64,000 nucleotides of DNA from Candidatus Obscuribacter sp. (GCA_016712465.1 JADJQZ010000001.1:3286001-3350000); one strand, 5' to 3'. Counted from the first letter of the stretch, positions 54,848 to 63,786 are shown. The notes: generated from the letters alone by a model not told the origin. Numbers and translations are program-made.

Positions 54848-55588
54848 TCATTCTTTTTTCCCGTGTTCGGGATCTCGGCGTGTCGGACCGCTCAAGTCAA
54901 GCCGATATGATCCATGTACCACGCGGTCGAGAATTGCATCGGCCAGCGTGGCATTTGCAAATGTTTGATACCAGTCCTTGACTGGCAGCTGAGAAGAAAT
55001 AATAAATGAGCCCGCTCCTGAGCGGTCGTCAGCCACCTCCAGCATGTCTCGACATTGCTCCTCCGTTACTGGCACCAAGGCGAAATCATCTAGGATTAGG
55101 AGGTGAGTTCTCTTGAGCCGGGCAAGAGTACTTTGATAGTTGCCTTTCAGCCGAGCAACAGTCAGCTCCTGAAAGAACCTGGGCGCTCGGAAGTAGAGCA
55201 CTGTATGTCCCAAGCGGCATGCCTTTTGTCCTAAGGCACATGCTAGGTATGTTTTGCCGACTCCGGTCTTGCCCGTAATCAATACGTTTCGATGGTCTTT
55301 GATCCACTGCCCGCCAGAGAGCTGCGCCACAAGGCGTTTGTCAATGCCACGATTTGCCTTGAAGTCGATATCTTCAATACAGGCATTGTCTCTAAGCTTC
55401 GCTGCTTTCAGGCGTTTCGTGAACTGAGATGTGTCACGTTCGGAGAACTCGGCATCGATGAGCAAGGCGAGTCTATCCTCGAACGAAAGCGTATGCACTT
55501 CCTGAAGTTGGCTTTGCATCTCTAAAGCCCGTATCATGCCTGTTAGTCCCATGTTCGCTAGTTTTTCAATTGTCGGATGTTTTAGCAT
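54848..55588 (-). CDS. istB: IS21 transposition helper ATPase IstB
   Basis: The 246-aa protein has the AAA+ ATPase core: Walker A ITGKTGVGKTYLA and Walker B HLLILDDFALVP. An N-terminal helical domain (KLANMGLTGMIRALEMQ) and ISSQLPVKDWYQTF follow the IstB pattern. It forms the helper complex that regulates IstA target choice. GAGG lies ten bases before its ATG. It follows istA with a 15-bp gap and ends just inside the left end of the element. Confidence 0.95.
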   Translation of the reverse strand: MLKHPTIEKLANMGLTGMIRALEMQSQLQEVHTLSFEDRLALLIDAEFSERDTSQFTKRLKAAKLRDNACIEDIDFKANRGIDKRLVAQLSGGQWIKDHRNVLITGKTGVGKTYLACALGQKACRLGHTVLYFRAPRFFQELTVARLKGNYQSTLARLKRTHLLILDDFALVPVTEEQCRDMLEVADDRSGAGSFIISSQLPVKDWYQTFANATLADAILDRVVHGSYRLDLSGPTRRDPEHGKKE

Positions 55589-55603
55589 TAACTGATTACC
55601 TCG

Positions 55604-57157
55604 TTAGTTGTAGTATTTGGCGCCTCGCAGGTTCTCATGAATCTTGTTTCCCAAACGAAGCGTGAGCTGCTCCGGCATATTTCTGACGCCGGCTTGAAGA
55701 ATACTTTTCACAACTCGATATCCAATCGAGTCCAGCCTGATGGCCTGAGTGCAGGCTAGTTCCAATTCCTCCTCTCCGTAGCGAGCTTTCAGAGTTTTGA
55801 TGATTCCGAAACACTCAGAATAGCTGAGTTGTGGATATGGTTTTGACTTCAAAAGCGCTTGCACAACAGTCTTGGTATTCGGTCCTATCTGGGAGGCTTT
55901 CTCAAGAAAATACTCCGAGGTCAAACCGTGATATACCGCATGAGCCGGAGCCAAATGTTCAGCTGCGGTCGTTTTTGCGCCTTCCGCCCAGTTGCGAACG
56001 TGGCTCGCAACCCGGGTATTGCCCTGAAGAACTTCCACTACATTCTTCGTGTATCGAACATCGACGATTTTGTGCGCGAGCAAGAAAGGCACGGAATAGT
56101 AGTGACCATGGACATTCACGTGGTAGTCCCGCGGCACGCGATATCCGACGATCCACTCTTCAAATTCAAAATCCTGGTCAGGTAAAGGGCGAAGCGCTGG
56201 CTTGTCTATATCCTCGAACCAAGAGGCTCTGGAGCCGGAAAGCTTCTGGAATGGTGCTTTGTTCGTCTCTTCGCGCAAGAGCATCAGTTCCCGATTCAGT
56301 TCGTGGAAGCTGAAAAACGTTCTGTCTCTGATTTTGGCTAGAGCGCGATACTCTGTATTCTGCACGCCCTTCTCGACTTTGGCTTTGTCTTTGGGTCTGC
56401 GAGGACGAGCGGGTTTTACACCTACTTTGTAATGAGCAGCAAAGCGCTGATACGTGCGATTTAGAATGGGATCGAAACGGTCGGCATCAATTACTGCAGC
56501 TTTCAGATTGTCCGGAATTAAGAACCTGGGAACGCCTCCAAAAAACTTGAAGGCCCTGATGTGGGCCTCGATCCAGTCCTGCAGCCTCTGCGATGGCACT
56601 GCCTCGAAATACGTATAGTTGCTGGCGCCAAAAGTGGCCACGAAAATTTGCGCCGGGCAGACCTCGCCGGTCTCTGGGTCGGTAACAGGCACGGTCATGC
56701 CGCTGAAGTCAATGAATAGGTTCTCGCCTGCTGCATGCTGCTGTCTCATGGAGATGTCCTTGCTTTCTGCCCACTGCTTGAATCGTCTGCAGTATTGGGA
56801 ATAGCTAAGATTCAGTCCTTGAGATTCCACCTGCTCTTGGTACAGGAGGCTCAGTTTGACTCCGCGGCGTTTGAGTTCGGTGAAAACCTTTTGCCAGTCT
56901 ATTCTGTTGACCTCCTCCTCCTTCTGCCTTGCCCGCTTTTCGGGAAACAAAAGAGTAAAGAGGTCATCGTCTGACAGGGTTTCAACTTGTTGCCCGCTAA
57001 GATTTGCAGCGCGAGCCCGTTTGATGCAGTCCTGGACCGTCCCGCGCGATACGCCCAGAATCAACTGAGTCTGATTGCCGCTCAGTTCCAACTCAAGTAC
57101 GTGTCTCAAAATTTCTCTGTGTGTCTTCATTGTCTTTCTCGGTCTCGCCATCGACAC
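55604..57157 (-). CDS. istA: IS21 transposase IstA
   Basis: The 517-aa protein starts at GTG 57157, with GGGAGG five bases upstream. An N-terminal HTH (QTQLILGVSRGTVQDCIKRA) precedes an RNase-H-fold integrase core with the D-D-E triad: LFIDFSGMTV, FLIPDNLKAAV and KAKVEKGVQNTE. A beta-rich C-terminal domain includes YYSVPFLLAHKIVDVRY, as in IstA. It cuts and joins the IS ends. The length is typical, and no internal stop is present. Confidence 0.95.
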   Translation of the reverse strand: MSMARPRKTMKTHREILRHVLELELSGNQTQLILGVSRGTVQDCIKRARAANLSGQQVETLSDDDLFTLLFPEKRARQKEEEVNRIDWQKVFTELKRRGVKLSLLYQEQVESQGLNLSYSQYCRRFKQWAESKDISMRQQHAAGENLFIDFSGMTVPVTDPETGEVCPAQIFVATFGASNYTYFEAVPSQRLQDWIEAHIRAFKFFGGVPRFLIPDNLKAAVIDADRFDPILNRTYQRFAAHYKVGVKPARPRRPKDKAKVEKGVQNTEYRALAKIRDRTFFSFHELNRELMLLREETNKAPFQKLSGSRASWFEDIDKPALRPLPDQDFEFEEWIVGYRVPRDYHVNVHGHYYSVPFLLAHKIVDVRYTKNVVEVLQGNTRVASHVRNWAEGAKTTAAEHLAPAHAVYHGLTSEYFLEKASQIGPNTKTVVQALLKSKPYPQLSYSECFGIIKTLKARYGEEELELACTQAIRLDSIGYRVVKSILQAGVRNMPEQLTLRLGNKIHENLRGAKYYN

Positions 57158-57275
57158 TCGAACCTCCCACTTTGTGAGTTGTTAGAATCGCCGAATGGCT
57201 AGCGGGGATAGATATTGAAGACCTTCCTGGTTAATGATTCGCAGTTTAGAATCGGCTTATCAAGCGGCCAAAAAC

Positions 57276-57384
57276 TTGCGATATGGCGGCCAGATTAATG
57301 CGATTGCCCGGCCAAATTAAATGCGACTGGGTGGCCAAAAACCATGCGCTTCGCCGGCCAAATTGATGCGATTTGCCGGCCAAA
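57276..57384 (-). repeat. Right-end array of 19-bp transposase-binding boxes
   Basis: Five boxes (inverted orientation, CGCAT...GGCC core) start at 57276, 57298, 57321, 57344 and 57366, phased at 22-23 bp, i.e. about two helical turns. The box at 57321 is the exact inverse of the one at 54791. The outermost left one is the least conserved. Confidence 0.85.
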
Positions 57385-57425
57385 AACGATGCGAATATGC
57401 AGGCAACGCCCCGGAGGAAAGTCCA

Positions 57426-57818
57426 ATGGTTCTTGAGCAAGCCGCCAAACTTATTCCCAAAATTGCCCCTGAAATTGGCGAAGCATCATCACGATTGCTG
57501 GCTGAAACAATCCCGACTATTGAAACAGGCATAAAAGCCTATGTGTTCGGTGGAGCGAAGTCTAACGCCGGCAACGCAGGAAAACTTGCCAGTATACACT
57601 TCCCTCAAAAGGGACCGGTCTGGAACGAAGAAGTGCTCTTCCGTCACAACCAGCAAGTGGAGCTGGGAGAAGAACTTCTATTTCCGATGGTTGCATTGTA
57701 TTTCGATCTACGGTCAACAAGTCAAACACGGGGTATAATCCGAACCAGAATTTCTCAGGCATTCAGAAGATGCTCAACTCAACCAGTCCGCTTCCCAATG
57801 GCTCGCTCGGAACATTGA
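57426..57818 (+). pseudogene. Small gene downstream of the IS, possibly frameshifted near its end
   Basis: ATG 57426 has GGAGG eight bases upstream. The product starts VLEQAAKLIPKIAPEIGEASSRLLAETI and then contains an AYVFGGAKSNAGNAGK segment. It is not a known family. After about residue 98 the frame becomes Arg/Ser-rich (TSQTRGIIRTRISQAFRRC), while another frame from ~57712 to 57832 reads smoothly (VNKSNTGYNPNQNFSGIQ, PLPNGSLGTLTVVK). A one- or two-base indel is therefore plausible, but I cannot prove it. The IS inserted 18 bp before the ribosome-binding region, cutting the gene from its original promoter. Confidence 0.45.
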
Positions 57819-57862
57819 CGGTGGTCAAATAGAATGATTGAGAGCGGTTTTGGGGGCTTCTT

Positions 57863-58330
57863 TTAACGATTCCGTTCAATGCGTACTACGGTGTTCTCTA
57901 CAACTATCACCGTCTTTTGCAGGTTAAGGCTCTGAAATGGATCAATTGTCACCAGGAAACGCCGAATGGCTGAGGATGAGCGATCCCTTGCGTAAGAGGG
58001 AAAGGGGACCGACTTGGTAATCGCAAGTTCAGCGCACTTGTCAATCAGTTTGCTTCCGCATGATTTTTTCTGTTTCCAAGCTACCAGCGAACCGTCTCGA
58101 GCAATTGACACCTCCAATATTGTTGGCTTTCCCACCGGTTTATTAGGAGGGAAAAGATTTCTGGTAATGTGCTTTGCGAGGATATCTGGGTAACTAGAGG
58201 TATTGACCTGGCCGTTATCTGGTTGAATAGTTCCTTGAGCCGCTCCTGCTTGGCAACTGAAATAAGCGAATGTTAGAATGGCTTGAAATATGCTTATTGT
58301 GTACCTTAAGCTTGGTTGTTTGTTTAGCAT
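57863..58330 (-). CDS. Secreted TonB/TolA C-terminal-like protein
   Basis: I start at ATG 58330 (GGAG five bases upstream), giving ~155 aa. The N-terminal hydrophobic stretch (YTISIFQAILTFAYFSCQAGAAQ) is a signal peptide. The remainder follows the TonB-C/TolA pattern: LAKHITRNLFPP, ILEVSIARDGSLVAWKQKKSCG, CAELAITKSVPFPSYAR and RFLVTID. A Cys pair (SCG...KC) is notable. It may couple to an envelope partner. The gene is isolated in the mobile-element region. Confidence 0.7.
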   Translation of the reverse strand: MLNKQPSLRYTISIFQAILTFAYFSCQAGAAQGTIQPDNGQVNTSSYPDILAKHITRNLFPPNKPVGKPTILEVSIARDGSLVAWKQKKSCGSKLIDKCAELAITKSVPFPSYARDRSSSAIRRFLVTIDPFQSLNLQKTVIVVENTVVRIERNR

Positions 58331-58744
58331 AGTCACTCCAGAAAGAAGGGCAAAAAGCATGTCTTTTTCAATTTTAAAGGATTTTTCTATTTTGAACTTG
58401 AAAGCGCCTGTTCACTATAGCGCCACATGTGGGTAGTACAGGAACCCTCACACTGTCCAATTGCTGGGCGTCTTCAAAGCCGTGTAGACAGGCGTGTATA
58501 CCTACACAGAAACCTCAACCCTAGTTGAGTCTCGAAAGTCCCCGTCACCAGCACCTTTCAGGAAAGTGACCTTCGGCCTTTTGTAGATGCCGTGTAGGCA
58601 CCGAGCAATAAATACTTTTCTATCTCAGTGAACTTTTTACGCCTCCGCACCGTCTTTAAAATTACTGGGGCGCTGACGTCGGCTCGGCAACCTAACTCTG
58701 GCATCCGATCATCACTGCTACTCTCAACTGCGGAGCACCTGCCT
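58331..58744. other. Intergenic region before the integrase remnant
   Basis: No ORF with support. Imperfect repeats of the core GTGTAG occur around 58480-58510 and 58590-58600, including a GTGTA-TACC-TACAC palindrome at 58494-58507. They could be remains of recombinase arm or core sites, but no attachment site is proven. Confidence 0.35.
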
Positions 58745-59059
58745 ATGGCAAAACTCACCAAAGAATTCGTCGAAAACGAAATCCACCTAACCACTTCGGG
58801 TCAACGCTTCTATCGTGACGATGATGTCCCAGGTTTTGCAATTCGAGTCACTAAAAAGTGCAAGTCATACATTCTTGAACGACGTATTGCCGGCTCCTCT
58901 CGCAGAATCACTATCGGCAAATGCAGCGATATGTCTTTCGAATCCGCCAAGAAGCATGCCTGCAGGGCAAAAGAGTTAAGGAGAGGCTCACTTCGTAAGA
59001 ATATAACGAACATCGAGCGAGCCAGATTCTCCTCGCTCCGCTTTGCCGGGGTGAAATAG
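58745..59059 (+). pseudogene. Truncated tyrosine integrase (N-terminal arm-binding domain only)
   Basis: ATG 58745 begins MAKLTKEFVENEI and the product matches the P4-type integrase arm-binding domain: DDDVPGFAIRVTKKCKSYILERR, then RITIGKCSDMSFESAKKHA. After about residue 80 the sequence departs and runs antisense over the next gene, ending at 59059, so the core-binding and catalytic domains are missing. It is a remnant of an integrated element. Confidence 0.7.
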
Positions 59060-59455
59060 CCCAATCACACGGACTCGTGAACCGTTTTTAAGATTTGGCT
59101 TTAGAGTCCCCCTTAGGCAAATTGAAATGCCATTCAACCTCTCAAAATCGAATGCATCGTCTTTCGTGGGGAATACGTATAGCCAATCACCCGTGCATCC
59201 GGGGCGACTAGCCCAAAACGCAGGGAAAGAAAGCTCACGATTACTATATTTGCCGGGATCGGCTAGAACGGAGTAGATAGAAAGCGAAAGAGGCTCACCT
59301 TGTGGATCTTCAGATTCATAGCTTTTTAGCAATCCAATTGAACCGAGCTTGGTTTCTTCATGATGATCAGCATTCAGATTTGAAGCAAAAGAAACCTGGC
59401 ATCCAAAACACGATAAAACAACTGACAGAAGAAGGAGGTATAGTGATCGAAACAT
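58988..59455 (-). CDS. Secreted protein of unknown function, possible OB-like beta domain
   Basis: I start at ATG 59455 with AAGGGA seven bases upstream, giving ~155 aa. The signal peptide (RSLYLLLLSVVLSCFGCQVSFAS) leads to a beta-rich domain (SLSIYSVLADPGKYSNRELSF, ISICLRGTLKPNL, SRVRVIGLFHPGK), compatible with an OB-type fold. A CxxG-type Cys and DWLYVFPTKDDAFDF follow no known family. It faces the truncated integrase. Confidence 0.6.
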   Translation of the reverse strand: MFRSLYLLLLSVVLSCFGCQVSFASNLNADHHEETKLGSIGLLKSYESEDPQGEPLSLSIYSVLADPGKYSNRELSFPAFWASRPGCTGDWLYVFPTKDDAFDFERLNGISICLRGTLKPNLKNGSRVRVIGLFHPGKAERGESGSLDVRYILTK

Positions 59456-60047
59456 GGTAGGTCCCTTGTTAGTGAGGGGATAGCGCGACAGCCCACTCAA
59501 TCAGTTTAGTACAGATGAGGCAACGGGTTAGCCAGAGTACGATTCTTAAATGAGGCAATGCGAACTTGTGATGAGTGGGACTAACCCAAGTTTCCGGCTC
59601 CTTTTCTTGTGATACTGGGGAACCCAGCCCCGCCGGCCATGGTACGATTCCGAGAAATTTCTTTTGATATTAAGAACACCCGGGCAAACCTTTGAACAGA
59701 TCCCTCTTGTAAGCCGCCGTCGGCCATTTTGACAAGCACTCGATATTTACTGTTGACGGCGGCATAAAAGCGCAACAAATTGGGCGGCAAAAGAATTTCG
59801 CATATCAGAAGGAAAGGGCTGCCGGCTACGGCAGCCCTTTCCTTCTGGTGTTTTGAGATCGCTCAACCTGCGTTCTGCTTGGACATGGCTTCCATTACGC
59901 AACTGTCACAAGCATGCTAGCTCGATAGCCGCTCCAGCCAGCCTCCTCCGCCGCGAACTCAAGGTTTTGGAGTTCCTCATCCCACTGGATTCCGATTGAA
60001 CCACGCTGCCTTACCACTGTAGCCAGGTCTCCTCACATTGGTCGCAC
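59456..60047. other. Gene-poor stretch before the second IS21-like element
   Basis: The only open frame (59581-59790, minus) lacks a ribosome-binding site and any homology signal. A perfect hairpin is at 59806-59847. The outer end of the second IS21-like element must lie in 59848-60047, but I could not identify its terminal repeats. Confidence 0.4.
59806..59847. terminator. Perfect 19-bp stem-loop
   Basis: The arms CAGAAGGAAAGGGCTGCCG and its exact complement flank a GCTA loop. A T-rich stretch (GTGTTTTGAG) follows on the plus strand. The stem is symmetric, so it could be a bidirectional terminator or an element boundary. Confidence 0.55.
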
Positions 60048-60835
60048 TCAAGCAAGAACAGCAGTCTGATCATTGGCTGATTCCTCCATCTTTCTTGCTC
60101 GACCGCGCTTTCTCTGGGCTCTCTTTTCAGCGGACTCCAGTGCTTCTTTCGTTCGATAGGAGGCTCCGTCAATTTTGACGATTTCTGATCTGTGTATCAA
60201 TCTGTCCACAAGAGTGACTACACACCCTGCGTTCGGGAAGATTTCTCCCCACTCTTTGAAGGGCTTGTTGGTCGTGATGATTGTTGATGACTTCAGGTAC
60301 CGAGCGTTAATTACCTCGTAAAGTAAGTCAGCATAGCGATTGTCGTAACTTAGGTAGCCAAGCTCGTCAATTGCCAATAAGTCCGGGCTTGCGTACTTCT
60401 GTAGACATCTCCGTCGGGATGTGGCACCATCCTGGGCTGATAGGTCCGACAGCATCTGACTGGCGAGACAAACTTGGTTTTGTATCCAGCAAGCAGAGCT
60501 GTGTGCACCAGGTTCTTCGACAACATCGACTTACCCAGACCGTTGGCACCAAGAAAGATGATATTGACTGCCCTACTCATGAATTCTAGAGTGAACAGCT
60601 CTTCTACAAGCTCTCGATCAATCGTCTTCAGCCACTCCCAATCAAATTCAGACACAGGCTTCATCTCGTGTATCTGAGACTCTCTCAATCGCCGCTCTAA
60701 GCTTCGCCGATTCTTCTCCGCCGCCTCAGCCTCTAACAGTTCTTTGACCCACGATTGATTGGCATATTCATTCCATCTGGCCGCCATAGCCTTGAAGCCC
60801 AGCTTGCTCGCCTGTTCTTTCAAATCTGTCGTCAT
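60048..60835 (-). pseudogene. istB: Frameshifted istB of a second IS21-like element
   Basis: The N-terminal part (to ~60466) has the helical start, the Walker A FLGANGLGKSMLSK and YKTKFVS. The sequence then leaves frame, and the C-terminal half continues in another frame with MLSDLSAQDGA, Walker B DLLAIDELGYLSY and SSTIITTNKPFKEW. Joining the frames needs one extra base after the codons for FVS. This istB is clearly unlike the intact one at 54848. A programmed frameshift is unlikely, since IstB is normally one frame. Confidence 0.85.
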
Positions 60836-62322
60836 TGTTCCTCCTTGGAAAGATTGTCGTAAGTAGCCAGCGAGTGCGGCAAAACAACGAGATCAGTAAC
60901 CCTTTTGTCGTCCGGTAAATCAATCGCAAATGGCGATAGCAACCCCTTTTGCCTCCTCCTCCTCTCAAGTACGTTGGCAACATCTGCAGAGTGGCAAGCT
61001 CCAGAAGTCACCACTTCCTTGATCGATTCCTCCACTTCTGCCGGACCATATAAGTCCAACAGTCTCAGCAATTTGCTCGTCAGCGAACCGATTGAATAAC
61101 CCCGCTCCGCAGCCATACGGAACATCTCTCTTGCAGTTGGTGCCGAGCAAAATAGTCGATTCATGCCGCTGCCCTTCTTTGCCTTTTTCTTCTCTTCGAC
61201 CAGCCTCGAAATGTGCTCGGTAGTCTCAATCTGACGCCTCTTTTCAAAGCATCGCTTGTGCTTCGCTACCTCCTTCAATCCGTCCAAGATACGCACCCAA
61301 TCGCTGTCCGCATGCACCGTGAGCTGCTTCTGCACGTATTCATGAGGTACTGAATAATCGTTCATGTCATACCTGACATACGGTGCCTTGCCAACCGATA
61401 CAACCGTGCTCTCAAATACTGCATACGGATTGTCCGGCAACGGCATCAAACTCCCTTGCTCTTGCTTAAATGCCTCTGCTACAGTCATCGTTCGGTCCTC
61501 TGAACACGGTCTGGTGCCTGCTACTTCTCGGCACCAGACTATCGCCTGATTGTTCAGGTCCTCCAGACCATCCCACTTCCGCGCAGCAAAGAACGAATGC
61601 CTGATGTACTGTATCGCCCTCTCGACTCGCCCCTTTTGATTGCCCCTGGCGATAGCTACTGGCTTCGGGGCATATCGGTAATACGCTGCAAAGTCCAGCA
61701 GCCGCGGATTGAATCGGATGGCATCGCCACTCCTCTCCAAAACGGCCGATTTCAAATTGTCGTACTTGACCTGCCTCGGCACACCTCCCCAACTGCAAAA
61801 GGCGTCTACGTGCCCCTGTAGAAAGTTCGCCGTGGACATGCCTGTGTAGAACTTCAGAAACACCTGCCGTGACCAGGACAACACAATGACGAAAGCGTAC
61901 AGCTGCCGCTCGGCATTACCGATTTTCACTTTCCCGAAGCACGCCCAGTCAACCTGAGCCTCCTCTCCCTTAATCGTACTCAGCCTGAGATACGCTTCAG
62001 CTGCCGGTTTTGGTCGATGCCTGGCTAGCATGTCTCGAAAGTGGTCGATGCCTCCAGGATACCCTCTCTCTTTCACCATTGCATACAGCCGCGATCCCGT
62101 CAGTCTCGGATACTTCTGCAGCACAGAACGGATGTACGGCAAATACGGGTCAATCAACGAACGCCTGATCCTGACCCGCTCAACGCTAATTCCATTTCTG
62201 GTTAATACCCGATCAACTACACCGTGATGAATCTGTAGCTGCCTGGCGATGGTGCCTCTTTTCCACTTCTCTGCGTAAAACAAGCGCAGGATCTCTGATT
62301 CTACTTCTTTTGAAACGCCCAC
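60832..62322 (-). CDS. istA: IstA-type transposase of a second IS21-like element
   Basis: I use GTG 62322, with AGGAGG five bases upstream (~496 aa); the open frame extends to 62529 but that part is the tail of the upstream accessory ORF. The catalytic triad is present: EEAQVDWACFG, VKYDNLKSAV and KGRVERAIQYI. An N-terminal HTH/ArsR-like region (FYAEKWKRGTIARQLQIHHG) and a C-terminal region VRYDMNDYSVPHEYV fit IstA. It overlaps the start of the frameshifted istB by 4 bp. It is divergent from the intact IS in this window. Confidence 0.9.
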   Translation of the reverse strand: MGVSKEVESEILRLFYAEKWKRGTIARQLQIHHGVVDRVLTRNGISVERVRIRRSLIDPYLPYIRSVLQKYPRLTGSRLYAMVKERGYPGGIDHFRDMLARHRPKPAAEAYLRLSTIKGEEAQVDWACFGKVKIGNAERQLYAFVIVLSWSRQVFLKFYTGMSTANFLQGHVDAFCSWGGVPRQVKYDNLKSAVLERSGDAIRFNPRLLDFAAYYRYAPKPVAIARGNQKGRVERAIQYIRHSFFAARKWDGLEDLNNQAIVWCREVAGTRPCSEDRTMTVAEAFKQEQGSLMPLPDNPYAVFESTVVSVGKAPYVRYDMNDYSVPHEYVQKQLTVHADSDWVRILDGLKEVAKHKRCFEKRRQIETTEHISRLVEEKKKAKKGSGMNRLFCSAPTAREMFRMAAERGYSIGSLTSKLLRLLDLYGPAEVEESIKEVVTSGACHSADVANVLERRRRQKGLLSPFAIDLPDDKRVTDLVVLPHSLATYDNLSKEEQ

Positions 62323-62329
62323 TGTTACC

Positions 62330-62759
62330 TCCTGTTGTTCTTCCCAGGCGACATCGCCCGATGAAGTCTTGGCGTGCGAACGGCCCACAAAGACGGCGCA
62401 ACCGCTGCAGCGAATTAACACTGCATCTTCAGCCGGCTCAAATTTTGTGATTTCCGTAGAGACCACTTCCTCGGTCTCTGGACAAACAATGTCATCCTGA
62501 CAAGCCAGAAGGGAACCATGATGCGTCACTTCTTCTTTGCACCGCCTCTTGTATTCTGCCTGCCGGCGGCTGTGATTTAGCGCACCCCTAAAGCTGCGCT
62601 GGTAACGCCGCCCGGCTCAGCCTGTCCCTGTCGGCGGTTTAATTTCGCGCAATCCTGGCTGCAATATCGGTTACCCCGGTCACAGCTCCTGCAAAGCCTT
62701 ACCTGTTCCCGGCATCGGGCGCAGTTGAACAGTCGAAAGGAATCTTGCTCATCGTCCAC
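62330..62759 (-). pseudogene. Frameshifted Cys-rich accessory ORF of the second IS21-like element
   Basis: From 62759 it reads NCARCREQVRLCRSCDRGNRYCSQDCAK, a Cys-rich zinc-binding segment, and stops early. A second frame from about 62620 continues RRYQRSFRGALNHSRRQ and VTHHGSLLACQDD, and a third (around 62400) reads RRLCGPFARQDFIGRC. I infer that two indels split an originally single small zinc-finger protein, which lies directly upstream of the transposase. Confidence 0.6.
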
Positions 62760-62837
62760 TCAATGAGCAAAAAGGCCTGGACAGGACTCAATTCTTGTAG
62801 GAAACTCTCTCCTTCATCGTCCAATAGATGAATCCAG

Positions 62838-62861
62838 GGGTTCAAGTTGCCGCTTGAACCC
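62838..62861. other. Hairpin between second IS and the last gene
   Basis: A 9-bp stem GGGTTCAAG/CTTGAACCC with loop TTGCCG is followed at five bases by a TTTTT run (62868-62872). It resembles a terminator for plus-strand transcription, and may mark the outer end of the element. Confidence 0.5.
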
Positions 62862-63051
62862 TTGACCTTTTTGCTAATTCCTAATTTCTCAAATCAACCC
62901 GAGAGGAACAATTGCTCGCGGTCGATATATTTCCGATATGCGTGGCGAAACGCCGTCAATAAATACGCGCTTCTAAAACGCCGTCAACAATTTACCGATC
63001 AGACTTCCGATGGCGATGAAAGAATACGAAGAGAGGTAAGAGAGAATCCAA

Positions 63052-63786
63052 TTGGCAGAAGAAGCAGACACAGTATTAGTTCAGGTAGACCTTACTTATC
63101 GAGGGTTGACGTCCTATAGCGACAAGGGATTCATGGAATCGCGAGACCAGCCAGATTCGGCGGAGACGGAAATCCATAAGCTGACTTTCTCAACACACTT
63201 TAGGCGTCCCAATTTTTTCAGGTTTGAATGGTGCGATTCCGATCGTGAAGGGGTCAACGTGATTTGGTGCGATGGCAAAAACGCTTTCGCCAAGTACTCA
63301 TATGAAAACAAAGCAAGACATGCCGAAACTCTGCGCCTGGCTATAGCTGGAGCAACTGGCGTCTCTAGCGGTACGGCGTACACTATATCGACTTTGCTGA
63401 TGGAAGATGTTGGCCGACGCAAACTGACGGATATGAGAGACTCTGTCTACCGAGGAGCGGAAATAGTCAACGGTGAAGATTGCCACCATCTGCAAGACGC
63501 TAACAGAGACCGGCACATTTTCATTTCCAAATCGAAATCTACAATTTTGAGAATCGACGAGGACTATGTGATCGCTGCCGGAAGCACTGAGAAGGCTCTC
63601 AAGTCAACTAGGTTCAGATCGATTGGTCTCTTTATGCTTTGGCTTCGGCATGTAATTGAGTTCCGCTCTGAACCCGATGAAGACCTTCGGGTAATAAGTT
63701 CTACGGTTTACGATCAAGTATTATTGAATCCCGACATCCCAGATTTTTACTTCTCCGAAGCGGGCCCAGCAAACACAACTCCCTAA
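63052..63786 (+). CDS. LolA/DUF2092-like fold protein of unknown function
   Basis: The 244-aa frame starts at TTG 63052 (GAGAG seven bases upstream); an in-frame stop lies just before it. The first part is TFSTHFRRPNFFRFEWCDSDREGVNVIWCDGKNAFAKYSY, which follows the strand pattern of LolA-like/DUF2092 proteins where a deformed beta sheet binds lipid. YRGAEIVNGEDCHHLQDAN and ISKSKSTILRIDEDY continue the fold. There is no signal peptide in this frame, so the N-terminus may be missing or start-shifted. Confidence 0.6.
   Translation: MAEEADTVLVQVDLTYRGLTSYSDKGFMESRDQPDSAETEIHKLTFSTHFRRPNFFRFEWCDSDREGVNVIWCDGKNAFAKYSYENKARHAETLRLAIAGATGVSSGTAYTISTLLMEDVGRRKLTDMRDSVYRGAEIVNGEDCHHLQDANRDRHIFISKSKSTILRIDEDYVIAAGSTEKALKSTRFRSIGLFMLWLRHVIEFRSEPDEDLRVISSTVYDQVLLNPDIPDFYFSEAGPANTTP

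Larger units (their letters stand above)
54728..57401 (-). mobile_element. Complete IS21-family insertion sequence
   Basis: The 2674-bp element carries istA and istB on the minus strand. Its ends are near-perfect inverted repeats (TGCGTATTCGCAT at 54728 versus TGCATATTCGCAT read inward from 57401), starting TG and ending CA. It is bounded by identical 6-bp GGCAAC at 54722-54727 and 57402-57407, a target-site duplication. Arrays of a 19-bp box TTTGGCC-N7-CGCAT lie inside both ends. Both genes are intact, so it could be active. Confidence 0.93.

Noticed and set aside
59581..59790. 69-aa minus-strand ORF
   Set aside because: No ribosome-binding site, no recognisable fold, and located in a decayed mobile-element gap.
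62838..62861. GGTTCAAG-containing stem taken as a tRNA T-arm
   Set aside because: The arms pair with each other, and no acceptor, D or anticodon arms are nearby.
62847..63119. 90-aa plus-strand ORF before the last gene
   Set aside because: Basic, low-quality sequence overlapping the LolA-like gene in another frame; no support.
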